Source: Candidula unifasciata | Lineage: Eukaryota > Mollusca > Gastropoda > Stylommatophora > Geomitridae | Length of the DNA stretch: 64,000 bases | Assembly: GCA_905116865.2 (NCBI GenBank) | Contig: CAJHNH020000495.1 | Span: forward strand, 186,001 to 250,000 | Direction of reading: 5' to 3' | Shown: positions 11,767 to 23,773 of the stretch, one piece after another | Layout: each line of letters begins with the position of its first letter | Numbering within the stretch: the first letter of the stretch is position 1 | Position numbers and translations under genes: made by a program | The notes under the pieces: generated by a model | Databases searched by the model: none | Seen by the model: the letters and a program-made list of their open reading frames with translations, nothing else | What the model was told of the DNA's origin: nothing

Positions 11767-12585
11767 CTCTGCCTAATTGAGAGGCCCCCATCTGTTATTT
11801 TTTTTACACTTAAGCTGATTGTGCCACATCTTTTTGTTATTTCACTGCCTAGCATTTCGTGACATGCTTAAAACTGAAGTTATCCCTACACCTGTAGGGA
11901 TAATGTTTACGGAGATCCATGCATACACACAAAAGTCAAAGACCCGTTTCCATACTTGCAAGTGTGTGGGGCAGCCAGATATTTGTGTAGATCAATTAGC
12001 ACTTGGCAGGGGATGTAATCTGTTTCACACCAGTCCCCTTGACTTTCCAGAACATTTCCTAGTACAAATGTAAAACTGGGCTGATATGAAAGCCCAGGTA
12101 GGGGTTTCAAAAATAGGAATTTACACATGGACCGGCAGGCAGCCACGGCATGCACCAGGTGAGACTCACCGCTTAGATGTGGATCAGACAAAGAATATTG
12201 ATATTTTGACAATACAAGAAATGAAGTTTACAGCACAACAGAAGTGTACTGATGTCTTTTGTGTGACTTTGACACCAGCATGGTCATTGTTCACATCAGC
12301 TGGACATTTGAACACATTTCCTTTGGTCTGTTTGTTGTGCAAATTTGGCAAGCCAACCCAAATAGCATGTTCAACCCTTTCAGTTCCCAACACTTGCTGA
12401 GTTAACATTTTTTGTCCTCAGTTGGATGTATGTTTTAAGTGACAACAGAATTAATACTGTCTAACCCACAAAGTTGATTCATTGACAGGTAACTGCCATT
12501 GTGTCTTAATGAGTCAAAATACTGCAGCTAAGGGACATAAAACAATTATGGACCCCTTCTCTACGAGCCCAGATAAAAGGAGCTG
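11767..12585 (+). other. Probable 3' UTR of the PHF3/DIDO1-family gene
   Basis: Follows the stop codon with no repeat or coding signal. No AATAAA is seen in this stretch. The first AATAAA downstream on this strand is near 15073, so the true transcript end is unknown. Confidence 0.45.
11880..11903. other. Perfect hairpin in the 3' UTR
   Basis: TTATCCCTAC, a 4-base loop ACCT, then GTAGGGATAA: a 10-bp perfect stem 114 bases after the stop codon. Confidence 0.7.
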
Positions 12586-12589
12586 TATT

Positions 12590-12800
12590 GTCTAATGTGT
12601 TTGCCTTCCAAGACAGTGGTCGCTGGTTCAAGTCCCAGCAGTGGCAGGTTGATCGTTTCCAGCTAGTACACCTGTGGGCATGGCTCAGCTTCATAAGTGG
12701 ACAATGTAATCCAGGCTTGTCTTGGAAGTTTGCGACAGGGACAACTGACCACCCAGCCACATACTTTATTTTGAGGATAAGTGAAGGTCTCACACGTCGC
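12590..12800 (+). mobile_element. SINE-like element (family C)
   Basis: Contains GTCGCTGGTTCAAGTCCCAG, a good match to the B box of tRNA-derived promoters, with a plausible A-box region about 35 bases upstream (GTTTGCCTTCCAAG). No second copy was found in the window. Confidence 0.4.
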
Positions 12801-12924
12801 ACCCAGACAACGCTACCTGCCGTGTGAATGATTGGCTGCAGAGGCAAAGTGGTCTGTCTGTCTTGCAAATTAGTGGTCTTGTCTATTCTCCATGTTCACT
12901 GGCTGTAAATTCTAGCAGATCAAG

Positions 12925-13320
12925 GAAAAGGACAAGGAATTGTGGAGAGAACAAACCTATAGTAAACATCCACCAGACCCCATTAGCAGACTCAACAGAA
13001 AGCATCATACAACAATTTTCCGTCTACGAACAGGACACTGCAGGCCCAACTACCACATGCATAAAATAAGGATTGCACTGTCCCCACAGTGTGCCCGTAA
13101 GACAGGACCACTAACGCCTGAGCACTTTCTGCACACCTGCCCAATCTACCCCCAACTTTGAAAAGACACCTGGCCTCAAGAGCAAAGTGTGCAGAACAAG
13201 CTATTGGAAACCATGAAGGACCTTCTATTGACATGCTAGGTCATAGAGGCAACCCATCTGATGGTCTGATCTGAGCATACAAAACCAAACGCAAAGAAGA
13301 AGAAGAAACTAGCAGAAAGG
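12925..13320 (+). mobile_element. Non-LTR retrotransposon 3' fragment
   Basis: One frame reads FRLRTGHCRPNYHMHKIRIA then SPQCARKTGPLTPEHFLHTC, the cysteine/histidine motif found after the reverse transcriptase in jockey-like and related LINEs. A frame change follows and then MKDLLL with a GAAGAAGAAGAAA tail. Truncated at the 5' end and not functional. Confidence 0.75.
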
Positions 13321-14067
13321 TCTGGTTATTCATCCATTTCTGGGCTTTGATCTTGGTCCAGAACTTGTGGTGTTTGGGTTCACATCCAGTTTACAGATCA
13401 GGCTTATTTGTATGCAGACTGTTGGGCCCCTGCCTCTAAGACAGATGCACTCCTACTTCTGTGGAAACACCCCTAATTAGTTATCTGGGACAGCATGTTT
13501 GTTGGGGGCAGCATTTGTTCTGTGTTCCCCTATAATGAGCTCATTGAATGCACACACACACACGGATGCCTGGGTTCACAATCCCATTTTTGTCCCAGCA
13601 GTGGACTGGGTCTGCTGCCAGCATGTCCAACTGAGGGTTTCCATGAGGGTCACGTTTGATTGAATGAGGGCCACACACGGCAAGTAATGGAAGTCATGTA
13701 ATTCACAAGATTGCATGCAGTGAGCTGCATGTCACCCACGACTCGCATGTTTGACATGGCCTGGTTTACCTGGCCTCACCAGATGAGTAAAGCATCTTAA
13801 CCTGACAATTGTTTGGGAAGCCAGGCTGATGAGGACGAGAATTTGACACCTCATAAAGCCATGACCTAGTGCATGATGTAATGGTTGGACACTGCTGTCA
13901 CCTGTGACACTGTATGCCTTAGACATATGTTACCTGCTGTTTCCAACCAGATCTGAAGGAGAACTAGGTGTTCAAGGCTCAGCTGTTTCTTCTTCGTTGG
14001 TCCTGATGAGGGCAGCTGGCCCATCATGTTGTCATTTACAGCCAGGCATTTTCAGCAGTCCAGCAGA
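13321..14067. other. Intergenic, no gene seen
   Basis: Contains a short (CA)n at 13551 and phrases such as GGGTTCACATCCAG and GGGTTCACAATCCC that may be decayed tRNA-SINE B boxes. No coding or splice structure was found. Confidence 0.4.
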
Positions 14068-14300
14068 CTTGTGGCTCAGACGTTACAAACTTGGTTCATA
14101 ATTATGAGGTGTTAGGTTTGATCCCAGCTAAGGGTGTTTTTACAGCAGACAGCCTTGTGTTGGTTTTGATGGCGGTATTGATTTCTTACCCTTTAGAAAG
14201 CAGTGGCAAACTACTGAATGTAATTTTGCCTAGCAGAATCACAAACAGCTTAACATTGCTGATTTGGTTCTGCAATGTCCTGTAAAGGATATGCAGTTAA
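14068..14300 (+). mobile_element. SINE-like element (family A), copy 1
   Basis: Aligns through its length with 40305-40520. It has a B-box-like GGTTTGATCCCAGCT, then GTTGGTTTTGATGGCGGTAT, GGCAAACTACTGAATGTA, TGCCTAG and CCTGTAAAGG in the same order and spacing. tRNA-derived head with a conserved central/tail part. Confidence 0.7.
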
Positions 14301-14360
14301 TTTTTTGTTGTGTTTTGTTTAATTACTGGGTAGTGGGTCTATTATTTTGTCCACTTCAAA

Positions 14361-14470
14361 ACGGCTCCCTGAACCCACACAGGGCCCCCTGAACCCACAC
14401 AGTGCCCCCTGAACCCACACAGGGCCCCCTGAACCCACACAGGGCCCCCTGAACCCACACAGTGCCCCTC
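14361..14470. repeat. Minisatellite, 20-bp unit, about 5 copies
   Basis: Unit CCCCTGAACCCACACAGGGC with G/T variation. Confidence 0.95.
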
Positions 14471-14477
14471 CGTGACA

Positions 14478-14695
14478 GATGTTGCGGGCAACTGAGAGCA
14501 GCTCTGAGGGTGCAGCCCGTAACAGGTAGGAAGCTCAACATACGGATGTCAGATTAAGCGGTCATGTGCAGGAATTGACAATTCAAGACAAGAGCGTCAT
14601 GTGTCAGCGCTGCTTTTCTGGAGGCCTCCTTGGATCGCTGTGATCTGCCCCTGCCTTCCCTTGAGGGCCAGCCAGTTTAAACGTGGTTGCCACAT
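14478..14695 (-). repeat. Dispersed repeat, copy 2
   Basis: Second copy of the sequence at 2690-2935, directly after the 20-bp minisatellite. Diverged, with small indels; no open frame is shared. Confidence 0.5.
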
Positions 14696-14882
14696 TCACA
14701 AAACCATTTTGGAAGTTAACCCAGACTATAAATGCTCACCAAAGTCGGGCTGAACGCCGCACATATCAAAGGTTTGTAAACAGGCATCTCGTAGTTACGC
14801 CACTCGGATGGACGGAAGCAAGAAGATAACAGTGTAGTAAATGTGAGTTTTGAAGGTTCTTCAGGTTACACTCATAGGTTTT

Positions 14883-14926
14883 TGTGTGTGTGTGTGTGCG
14901 TGCGTGCTTGAGAGAGAGAGAGAGAG
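14883..14926. repeat. (GT)n and (GA)n microsatellites
   Basis: TG dinucleotide run followed by an AG run. Confidence 0.9.
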
Positions 14927-15423
14927 ATTGATATTTTGTGAAGGGAGCATTAAGCATTTACCTGAAAGGGAGAGAAGAGATAGCAGAACAATGGTTACAT
15001 AGTAGAAATTATGTTTTACATGTACTTACTGTATTTAAAAAATTAAATGTACAATGACTGTTTTCTTATTGTAAATAAAACAGTTTATCTGTCTTGTGAT
15101 TGTCTGTTTATCGTGGGTACCAGCCAACAAACACACCATGTGTGATTCTCTGGTTTTTCATTTGCAGCAATAAACATCTCTTTTGTGACTGTAAATCTGA
15201 CACTGAAATTGTGACTTTTTATTTTTGCACCTATATCTATTTGGCCCTTTTTACCATCATATCTAATTTGACAGCTTGATGAACCATCTGGGAGCTCACA
15301 AGTTGCTTGAAGCTTCATTGGGGCACAGACAATTTCCGCTGTTGTGTGTAGGACATAACATATTATGCAGAACGTGATGTTGTCTGTTGTAAGACATTGA
15401 ATCTTCCTGTGTTATTATTTTGT

Positions 15424-15505
15424 TGTTAAGACCAAGCAGCTGGTTGTGTTGTTGAGACCAAGCAGCTGGTTGTGTTGTTGAGACCAAGCAGCTGGTTGTG
15501 TTGTT
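15424..15505. repeat. Three tandem copies, 26-bp unit
   Basis: Unit core GAGACCAAGCAGCTGGTTGT plus GTTGTT. Confidence 0.95.
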
Positions 15506-15904
15506 ATCCTGAGTTTATTGCTGCTGATTGTTTAGAGTTGAAACATTTGTGATCTGAATTGGTGAATGTGCCAGTTCCCTTCTTGTTGTATGTGACACTG
15601 TGTGTGTATGTGTGTACACATCTGTGTGTGCTTGTTATATGTGAAGCAGTTTAGGTGTGTAAGCTTGAGTTTTAAACAGTGTAGGCATGTGTGCTTGTAT
15701 GTGAAATAGTGTAGAAGTGTGTGCACGCACATGTTTGTGTTTATTTTGACTAAGATTACATCAAGCACACCTGCATTTAGTTGATGACTTCAGGTATAGC
15801 ATGAGATAGTAAACACACAACACAAAACTGTCTAGACAACCCAGTGGAGGCAATCATCAATCTACCATTTCCCGTGCCTTCAGGTGTATGGGCACATAAG
15901 GCTA

Positions 15905-16120
15905 GACCTATATTTGTTTAGTCAGTGGGTGATGTGGTCAACATCATGCAGGCCTCCTTTACTTCCCAGGACTTTACCTGGTACCCATTTAAGGCTGGGT
16001 CGACCTAGGAGCCTAGGTCATTTAAAAAACAAAAGTCCTGATCGCTCAGGATTTGAATTCAGGGCGTTTGATCTGCAGGTGAGCTTATAGCTGCTACACC
16101 GTGGCAGCTTCTGGATTGGT
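15905..16120 (-). mobile_element. SINE-like element (family B)
   Basis: On the minus strand: a tRNA-like B box (AATTCAAATCCTG), T-rich stretch, CTAGGTCGACCCAGCCTTAA, TGGGTACCAGGTAAAG, GGAAGTAAAGGAGGC, then TGACCACATCACC. Same order as the copies at 24975, 34548, 39715 and 42650. Confidence 0.7.
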
Positions 16121-16528
16121 AAAGATAGTTGTAAACATAACTGGATGTTTCAGTCAAAGTATTAGACACCAGCATTTGTAAACTGCCCAGCTTAATATGG
16201 AACCGGAAATACGTATCAGGAGAATAAACTGACATGACAGAGTTGTCCTTTCTGTGGAACTTTCTAGTTACAGTTGAACTAAGTACTTTTTGATACTAGT
16301 TTGATTGCACCCACTCCTTTTTAGGTCAGGAACATGTCTCTTTGTGATATCTCACCATGATTGTGTATAGTGGCTCTTTTATTACATGTCAAATGTTTTT
16401 TTTTGTTTTTTTTAAAGAAAATTGCCTGGAAAAACAACACCTGGCATTTATGGTAATCCTGAACTGCTTTCTCAGTTATGTCAGAAACTGTTAAAGAGGT
16501 TTGTTACTTTCCGTTTTGCATCAAGAAT

Positions 16529-16600
16529 GCTTACATTACTTGATAGAGTGCTTACATTACTTCATAGAGTGCTTACATTGCTTGATAGAGTGCTTACAAG
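16529..16600. repeat. Four tandem copies, 21-bp unit
   Basis: Unit GCTTACATTACTTGATAGAG plus T, just upstream of the 45-bp array. Confidence 0.9.
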
Positions 16601-16644
16601 TGTAGGTGTAGTATTTGTTCATTCGTTTTTAGAATGCTAGTCCT

Positions 16645-17958
16645 TTTTGAAGCATGTGAACAGCGTGAAAACACTGTTAGATAATATAGATTTGGAGCAA
16701 GTGAACAGCGTGGAAGCACTGTTAGATAATATAGATTTGGAGCAAGTGAACAGCGTGGAAGCACTGTTAGATAATATAGATTTGGAGCAAGTGAACAGCG
16801 TGGAAACACTGTTAGATAATATAGATTTGGAGCAAGTGAACAGCGTGGAAGCACTGTTAGATAATATAGATTTGGAGCAAGTAAACAGCGTGGAAGCACT
16901 GTTAGATAATATAGATTTGGAGCAAGTGAACAGCGTGGAAGCACTTAGATAATATAGATTTGGAGCAAGTGAACAGCATGGAAGCACTGTTAGATAATAT
17001 AGATTTGGAGCAAGTGAACAGCGTGGAAGCACTTAGATAATATAGATTTGGAGCAAGTGAACAGCGTGGAAGCACTGTTAGATAATATAGATTTGGAGCA
17101 AGTGAACAGCGTGGAAGCACTGTTAGATAATATAGATTTGGAGCAAGTAAACAGCGTGGAAGCACTGTTAGATAATATAGATTTGGAGCAAGTGAACAGC
17201 GTGGAAGCACTGTTAGATAATATAGATTTGGAGCAAGTGAACAGCGTGAAAACACTGTTAGATAATATAGATTTGGAGCAAGTGAACAGCGTGGAAGCAC
17301 TGTTAGATAATATAGATTTGGAGCAAGTGAACAGCGTGGAAGCACTGTTAGATAATATAGATTTGGAGCAAGTGAACAGCGTGGAAGCACTTAGATAATA
17401 GAGATTTGGAGCAAGTGAACAGCGTGGAAGCACTGTTAGATAATATAGATTTGGAGCAAGTGAACAGCATAGAAGCACTGTTAGATAATATAGATTTGGA
17501 GCAAGTGAACAGCCTGGAAACACTGTTAGATAATATAGATTTGGAGCAAGTGAACATTGTGGAAGCACTGTTAGATAATATAGATTTGGAGAAAGTGAAC
17601 ATTGTGGAAACACTGTTAGATAATATAGATTTGGAGCAAGTGAACAGCGTGGAAACACTGTTAGATAATATAGATTTGGAGCAAGTGAACAGCCTGGAAA
17701 CACTGTTAGATAATATAGATTTGGAGCAAGTGAACATTGTGGAAACACTGTTAGATAATATAGATTTGGAGCAAGTGAACAGCGTGGAAACACTGTTAGA
17801 TAATATAGATTTGGAGCAAGTGAACAGCCTGGAAACACTGTTAGATAATATAGATTTGGAGAAAGTGAACATTGTGGAAACACTGTTAGATAATATAGAT
17901 TTGGAGAAAGTGAACATTGTGGAAACACTGTTAGATAATATAGATTTGGAGAAAGTGG
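16645..17958. repeat. Minisatellite, 45-bp unit, about 29 copies
   Basis: Unit core GTGAACAGCGTGGAAGCACT then GTTAGATAATATAGATTTGG and AGCAA. On the plus strand it encodes a 15-residue cycle EQVNSVEALLDNIDL, broken where two bases are lost (copies with GCACTTAGATAAT near 16942, 17031, 17391). The minus strand is also open across it. No start context, splice sites or flanking coding sequence support a gene. Confidence 0.95.
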
Positions 17959-18616
17959 CACAGTGAGCATGAGATCAGGAACGCTGGGCCATCACAGGAG
18001 AGGAAAGACAGGCAAACAGTCAGACTACTACTGGTCTCACTGGAAGTGGATGTGGGTTGTTGTTTTAAGAATGCTCTCATGACTTGTTAGATGACATCAT
18101 CAATATATGTGTTGTTTGTTTAGATGTTTTGAAACTGTTTGCATTACTTGGTAGATTAATCAAGGAAATACCTTTTATATGTACAGTTTAATTCAAATTT
18201 GTGTGGTACTTGTTAAATTACATCAAGGATGTGTGTATTTTTTTTTTTTTAATTTAAGAATTTTTATATAACTTGACAGATTACTTGAAGGATGTGTGTA
18301 TTTTTGGTTCATTTAAACAAAGTTTGTATTACTTGGTAGAATGCACCAGAAATCTACATAATATATGTTCCAGGTTCTTGGAGAATGCTCTTAAACCTGT
18401 TAGGTGACATCAAGGATGCTGTTGTTTCTAGTACATGTTAGATGGTGTCGAAGACGTAGTCCCCATTCTTCTAAGTGTGGGGATTTGCTGCACGAAGTTC
18501 ACTAGGTTTTAGAATGTATGCTATTTTTATCGTTCAAATCTCAGATGTGCAGATATCTGAGTAGGACGTGCATTGTTGTCCCTGCTTAGCTGATCTGTTG
18601 AAGGTTGCATAATTTG
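17959..18616. other. Intergenic, low-grade repetition only
   Basis: Recurring phrases such as ACTTGGTAGA, GATGTGTGTATTTTT and CATCAAGGATG suggest a very decayed tandem array. No gene seen. Confidence 0.45.
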
Positions 18617-19105
18617 TGTCTATCAGCTGTAGGTAGCTGTGTGGAGCCAGCTACACAGTTTTGTGTCTATCAGTTGTAGGTAGCTGTGTAGAGCCAGTTG
18701 AATGGATGTTAGCAATGTTTTAAACATAAGAGTTTTGTGTCTATCAACTGTAGGTAGCTGTGTGGAGCCAGTTGTATGGATGCTAGCAATGTTTTATACA
18801 TAAGAGTTTTGTGTCTATCAACTGTAGGTAGCTGTGTGGAGCCAGTTGTATGGATGTTAGCAATGTTTTATACATAAGAGTTTTGTGTCTATCAGCTGTA
18901 GGTAGCTGTGTGGAGCCAGTTGTATGGATGCTAGCAATGTTTTATACATAAGAGTTTTGTGTCTATCAACTGTAGGTAGCTGTGTGGAGCCAGTTGTATG
19001 GATGCTAGCAATGTTTTAAACATAAGAGTTTTGTGTCTATCAGTTATTGGTAGCTGTGTGGAGCCAGTTGTATGGATATTAGCAATGTTTTATACATAAG
19101 AGTTT
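18617..19105. repeat. Tandem repeat, 74-bp unit, about 6 copies
   Basis: Unit begins TTTTGTGTCTATCAACTGTA, continues GGTAGCTGTGTGGAGCCAGT and ends with ATGTTTTATACATAAGAG. The first copy is partial. Confidence 0.95.
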
Positions 19106-19209
19106 TGTGTTTGAGACTGATTATGCTTGAATTTTGATGTATGTGAAAGCTTGACAAATGTGTGTGTGTTTGTGCTGCTGAGTGACATGTACAAAGATGG
19201 CCTTTTTGT

Positions 19210-19335
19210 TGTTGTCTGGACTGTGTCCATGTTAATAACGTGTGTTGTGTGTACTGGACTGTGTCCATGGTAACGCATGTGTGTGTACTAGACTGTCCAT
19301 GGTAATGTATGTTGTGTGTATTGAACTGTGTTTAT
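19210..19335. repeat. Degenerate tandem repeat, about 37-40 bp
   Basis: Three to four loose copies of GGACTGTGTCCATGGTAA with GTGTTGTGTGTA. Confidence 0.75.
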
Positions 19336-19784
19336 GGTAACATGTGTGTATCACTAGCTTGTCTCAAGTTGGTTATCAGTATTGGTTACACACATCACAG
19401 TGACATGAATAAAATGATCTAAACAGATTGTGTGTATTCATGCATTGGCTAGTGTGTTCAGATTCAAAGTATGTCCAATGTTTTGTCTGTCAAGAAGACA
19501 CAGATGACAAAGGTAATGAGAAATAATTGGAAAACAGTAATCACACTTATCTGAAAAGAATTTATCAAGAATAAACAACACAAACCAAGCATTTGCTCTG
19601 CTTACCAAACATGTACAAATTAAAAGGGATGTAGTTTGAAGACAACACTTACTCGTACAAGGGAAATGATTAGGGAATATCTTTATAGAACAGTCGGTGT
19701 TGGAAAATGACAGCAGGAATTACACATAAACTTGAGATTTTTCAAAATATAAGGAGAATCCTGTGAAATGTTTGGTCATGCCAG

Positions 19785-19886
19785 ATCACAGATGAAGAAC
19801 TGAGGAGAACAAATTGTTCATCTTTGGCAAGTGTTATCAAGCTAAGAAGATGGAAATGGCTTGGACATGTTTGCAGAATTGATTGA
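19785..19886 (+). mobile_element. Non-LTR retrotransposon scrap
   Basis: One frame reads ITDEELRRTNCSSLASVIKL then RRWKWLGHVCRID, the conserved segment after the reverse transcriptase domain of many animal LINEs (RRWRWLGHV-type). A stop follows immediately. Confidence 0.75.
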
Positions 19887-19889
19887 GTA

Positions 19890-20410
19890 ACTGAATGATA
19901 GAATAGACGTGGTAATAGCTCCTGAAATCATGTAACCATTGCAGCACCGCAGGCCGAGCATCCCCGTCTGGATTCAGCTGCGAGTGAGTAAACGGCCGGC
20001 ATCGTCAGTACAGGAACTTTTCTTTGGCTGCTGAGGAAGGGGATGGATCACACAAATGGGAATGTCTAGAGTGCAGGGGGTGTCAATTCTCGATTCATTC
20101 GTTTGATGGACAAAGGACAGGCAAATCAGGTGCTGGACTTAGCCACTAGATGAAAGTATAATAGGAACACCGACATGATCCTTGATGTTAGTTATCGTAT
20201 ACCGTGGCGCGAACCGTGATCATAAGAGGGTGGAGACAAACAAGTACATAAGGTACATCTGTGCCATAGGGGGGTGGTGGTGGTGGTGGTGGGGGGCTGC
20301 GTTTAAAACTGTACCCTATATAAACATGCTTCTCTGACAATCAGTTTAGTGTCTGAAAAATGAGGGACCATGCAATGTAGTATCAGGCCACACAAGACTA
20401 AACACATCCC
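19890..20410. other. Intergenic, no gene seen
   Basis: Contains a GGT-rich run (20271-20294) but no coding, RNA or clear mobile-element signal. Confidence 0.4.
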
Positions 20411-20412
20411 TC

Positions 20413-20488
20413 GTTTCTCTCTCTCTCTCTTTCTCTCTGTCTGTCTGTCTGTCTCTCTCTCTCTCGCACACACACACACACACACAGT
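20413..20488. repeat. (CT)n / (GTCT)n / (CA)n microsatellite
   Basis: Consecutive simple-sequence tracts. Confidence 0.95.
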
Positions 20489-21184
20489 GACTTGCTACGT
20501 GAATGTGTCTGTTGTATTACAATTATTATTCAAAAGTCCATCAGTGTTCCTGATTAAAACAGCAGGTGTACAGTCTCTGTCAGCAAACTTCAAAGGGACA
20601 GTGTCAAGTTGCTGTAGCAGACTGCTTGTGTGTACAGGAATACCCCCCAACCACCTCCCATTAAAAAATTGTGCCAGTACTCAAATAATGATGCTTTAGA
20701 TAGGTGAAGGTACTGCGTACTCTTGCATGCCGCCAAGTAATAAAAAAAAAGTCCTAGCCGTGACGCACCTCTGCGTCCATCTCTTCTGCTGGCTTCTGTC
20801 CACTTGGGTGTCACCGTCAGAAGCCGTTATCTTGTTTCACGAACATAAAAAGTGACCAAAAGGCTGTATTGATTCTTACTTCCTGTGGCCACGATTCTAC
20901 CTATATACTTACTCCTCGACTATACGACCTCTGCGACTTACGACTATCCTCACTTACTTACAACCACAACAAATAAATAAAAATAGTTAATGAAAGATAA
21001 TTACACTGGCAGGGTTAAAAAGTTAGTTGAACTGAGAACACGTGTATTTTTTCACTTTGTGTACAATTATTACACCTACATAGTTTGAATCTGTGTTTTA
21101 TTTTAAATTTTGATAACCGTTTGAATGAAAATAGTCTTTACAAATTCGACTTAGAACCATTTCGACTTCCGGCCTGTTAGTCGG
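20489..21184. other. Intergenic, nothing recognised
   Basis: AT-rich, with recurring GACTTA/CGACT phrases near 20910-20960 and 21140-21180. It flanks the hAT insertion. Confidence 0.4.
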
Positions 21185-21192
21185 GACGGAAC

Positions 21193-23765
21193 CAGGGTTG
21201 CCAGATAAAAAACCTAATTTTATGCCAAACCATCACCCAAAATATGCCAGAAAATTGCCAAATAAAGTGTAACATTGCACTCACTTCACATAAAAAGCTC
21301 TAGATTGAATTCTTCACTGTCATCCTCACTGGAACCAGTGGAAGATGCAGCATAAATCTTTTCGGATGTAAAATCTTTAAGCATTTTCTCAGATGGAATG
21401 AAGTCTTTGCAACATTTCTTTGATATCAATAGTCCTGCTCTAATTCTTACAACTGCATCAAGAAAATCCAGTTGTATTTTGTTCCTTGCTTTTGATTTAG
21501 TCAAAGTAACAAGAGAGAATATTCTCTTAACTACAACATTGCTAACGGGCATTATTAGGCAAGTAAGAGCGAAAGTGGCCAACTCTTTAAATGCCTGGTG
21601 TCGAAGTACGCCTATCCAAAAATCTTCCATTTGTAGGTAGTCCATCCTTCTTAAATGTAGTTTTTTTTTTTTTTTTCAGTTGAAAACAATCAGTTTTCTG
21701 TACTGTTCTTCTATACTACTGATGTTGTTTTCTGCCAGGTTTAAAAATGGTGGCTCTGAAAACTGTGTCCTTGATATTTGATTTAAAACTGCCAAATGGC
21801 TCAATTTATGACAGATTTTGAAATATATTCTCTGTGGGAAGTCTACACGTAATTTGATTGAGAGCTTCCTCTAGCACAGACATACATCTTTCATTAATAT
21901 TGTTTATTTCTATCTGAACTTCAGTTCCGTTTTTCTTCTGTAGGAACACATTACATTCCGTTATGAATTTAATACCAAAGTCAAAGTGATGAATATTTTT
22001 TTTCTGCTCAGTGACGTCATACTTAAGACTTTTCTGGTGCATGGACAATTCTTGGTGTAGTTCATGAGGATCAGCTTTTGTTTGTTGAAAAAGACTGTTC
22101 AGACTTTCAAATTCTTGTACAATTAGTGTCGCAAACACAAAGTACAAATAATTATTGTGGTCTAACAGCATTTCCTTTAACAATCTTACTTTATATTTTG
22201 TGTCAAACGTTGTCTGCGCTAGTTCAGCACATATGAAATAAGCTTTCAATTCTTCCCAGTTCACCAACATATTGAACATAATCTTTCCACGCACAAGCCA
22301 CCTAGTAGATGACAGTTTCTCAAATGGAAGAGGAACAGTTTGTTCTGATTCAAACTCCGTAGATGTGTTCATCACTCTTTACAGTTCTTTATAGGCTTCT
22401 CATCTTAAATCACTATGGCAAAACCACTGAGGTATTTCTGACGTTAAGAAACCAATATTTGATGGCAGCTCGGCAATTGCACTACAAATGCAGAGTGCTA
22501 GTGAATGGCAGATACATCTAAGCTGTTCACAAATAGGAGACTCATATTTCATTCTGGACCATACAGAGTTCTTGCACCTGACCATGTTTGAAGCGCCATC
22601 TGACGCAAACCCAACGCAATTTGGAAGACTCTGACCACACCTTTTGATTTCCTTATCAGTCAAATTAAATAAGTTTTCTCCTGTAGCCACTTGCAAGAGA
22701 ATTAAAGCAAGAAATCCAGTAAATATTTCATTTTCCCTGTCACTGAAAAAAAAAAAAAAAAACTAACTATAATGCACAAGTACTATTGAGTGGAAACGTC
22801 AGTAGACTCATCTATAATGATGGCATATTTCTTGTTCCGAAAATCATCAATAAGGTCATCCTTAAGTGCAGATGATATAATATTTCTTATTAAGCATAAA
22901 CATTTAGTTCTATGCAACTGTATGTGCTCCAATGTACTCCCCTGACCATGCACTCTCATGATTTCACTTAAATGATCAATTGTGCGTATTGCACAATGGC
23001 AGGTCATGCTTACAGCAAGTTGCAACTCTGCTGCTTTAAATGTATCATTACTTTGCCTAGGAGTTATTGTTGTAAAAAGCTGTGACTGGCTTTTTGAAGG
23101 AGTTTTCATCCTGTGTTTTTTTTTGGATTTTTCATGATTTGAAATGCTACTAATTCTTGGTGCAACAGTGCACTGACACAGTTTACAATATGCTGCCTCT
23201 GATCCGTCTGAAGATCTTTTGAGCCATGAGTATGTTTTCTCCCAATTACTATTATACTTGCGATTGCTTTCATAAGATGCTTTCCATTTTTTGGATGACG
23301 TGGCCATTGGAAAAAGTAATAAAATCTATCACAGATAGAACTAGGTCTATATCCTAACTGTTTTCTGTCCTCAAGTAGTTCTGAACAGTCTGAATCACTT
23401 GGTATCAGTGGTGGATTTTTGTTTTATATCTCGCATTTATTATAGTAAATTAACATAAATTACAGAGGTTTATCGCAGTCAGGGAGACAACAAAACAATA
23501 TAAGAAATGGCGCGAATCTCCGTTAGTCCGTACCAGGACATCTCAACAAAGACAAACTGAAATAAAGATTTTAACATTGCTTTTAGTAAATGTGCGTGTT
23601 TCTAACGGAGGAACCATAAAGAAAATGTGAGCACATCTTGATAAGAAATGCCAGGAAAAACCCAAATATGCCAGAATATGCCAGTTCATTATCTTATGCC
23701 AGTTCAATTTCAAATATGCCAGATTTGTGAATTCTGGCATAAAAAATACCAATATGGCAACCCTG
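21193..23765 (-). mobile_element. hAT-superfamily DNA transposon, complete ends
   Basis: Both ends carry the inverted repeat CAGGGTTGCCA and A/T-rich subterminal sequence with repeated ATGCCAG motifs. The element is flanked by an exact 8-bp direct repeat GACGGAAC (21185-21192 and 23766-23773), the target-site length expected of hAT. Length is 2573 bp. It encodes a decayed BED-finger transposase on the minus strand. Ends and target duplication are read directly; superfamily is assigned from target length, terminal sequence and transposase motifs. Confidence 0.93.
21286..23307 (-). pseudogene. hAT transposase (BED zinc finger type), broken
   Basis: Four open segments in N-to-C order: 23307-22783, 22696-22400, 22375-21806 and 21645-21286. 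The first holds a BED-type finger (YSWLKRSSDGSEAAYCKLCQ, then NHEKSKKKHR) and the catalytic-core phrase IIIDESTDVST. The second has GFASDGASNMV, a typical core motif. The last has the hAT dimerisation region PVSNVVVKRIFSLVTLTKSK. Breaks coincide with long A/T homopolymers (22745-22762, 21661-21678) plus in-frame stops. The sequence between DESTDVST and the next segment is shorter than the family norm, so coding sequence has probably been lost there. It would not make a working transposase as it stands. Confidence 0.88.
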
Positions 23766-23773
23766 GACGGAAC

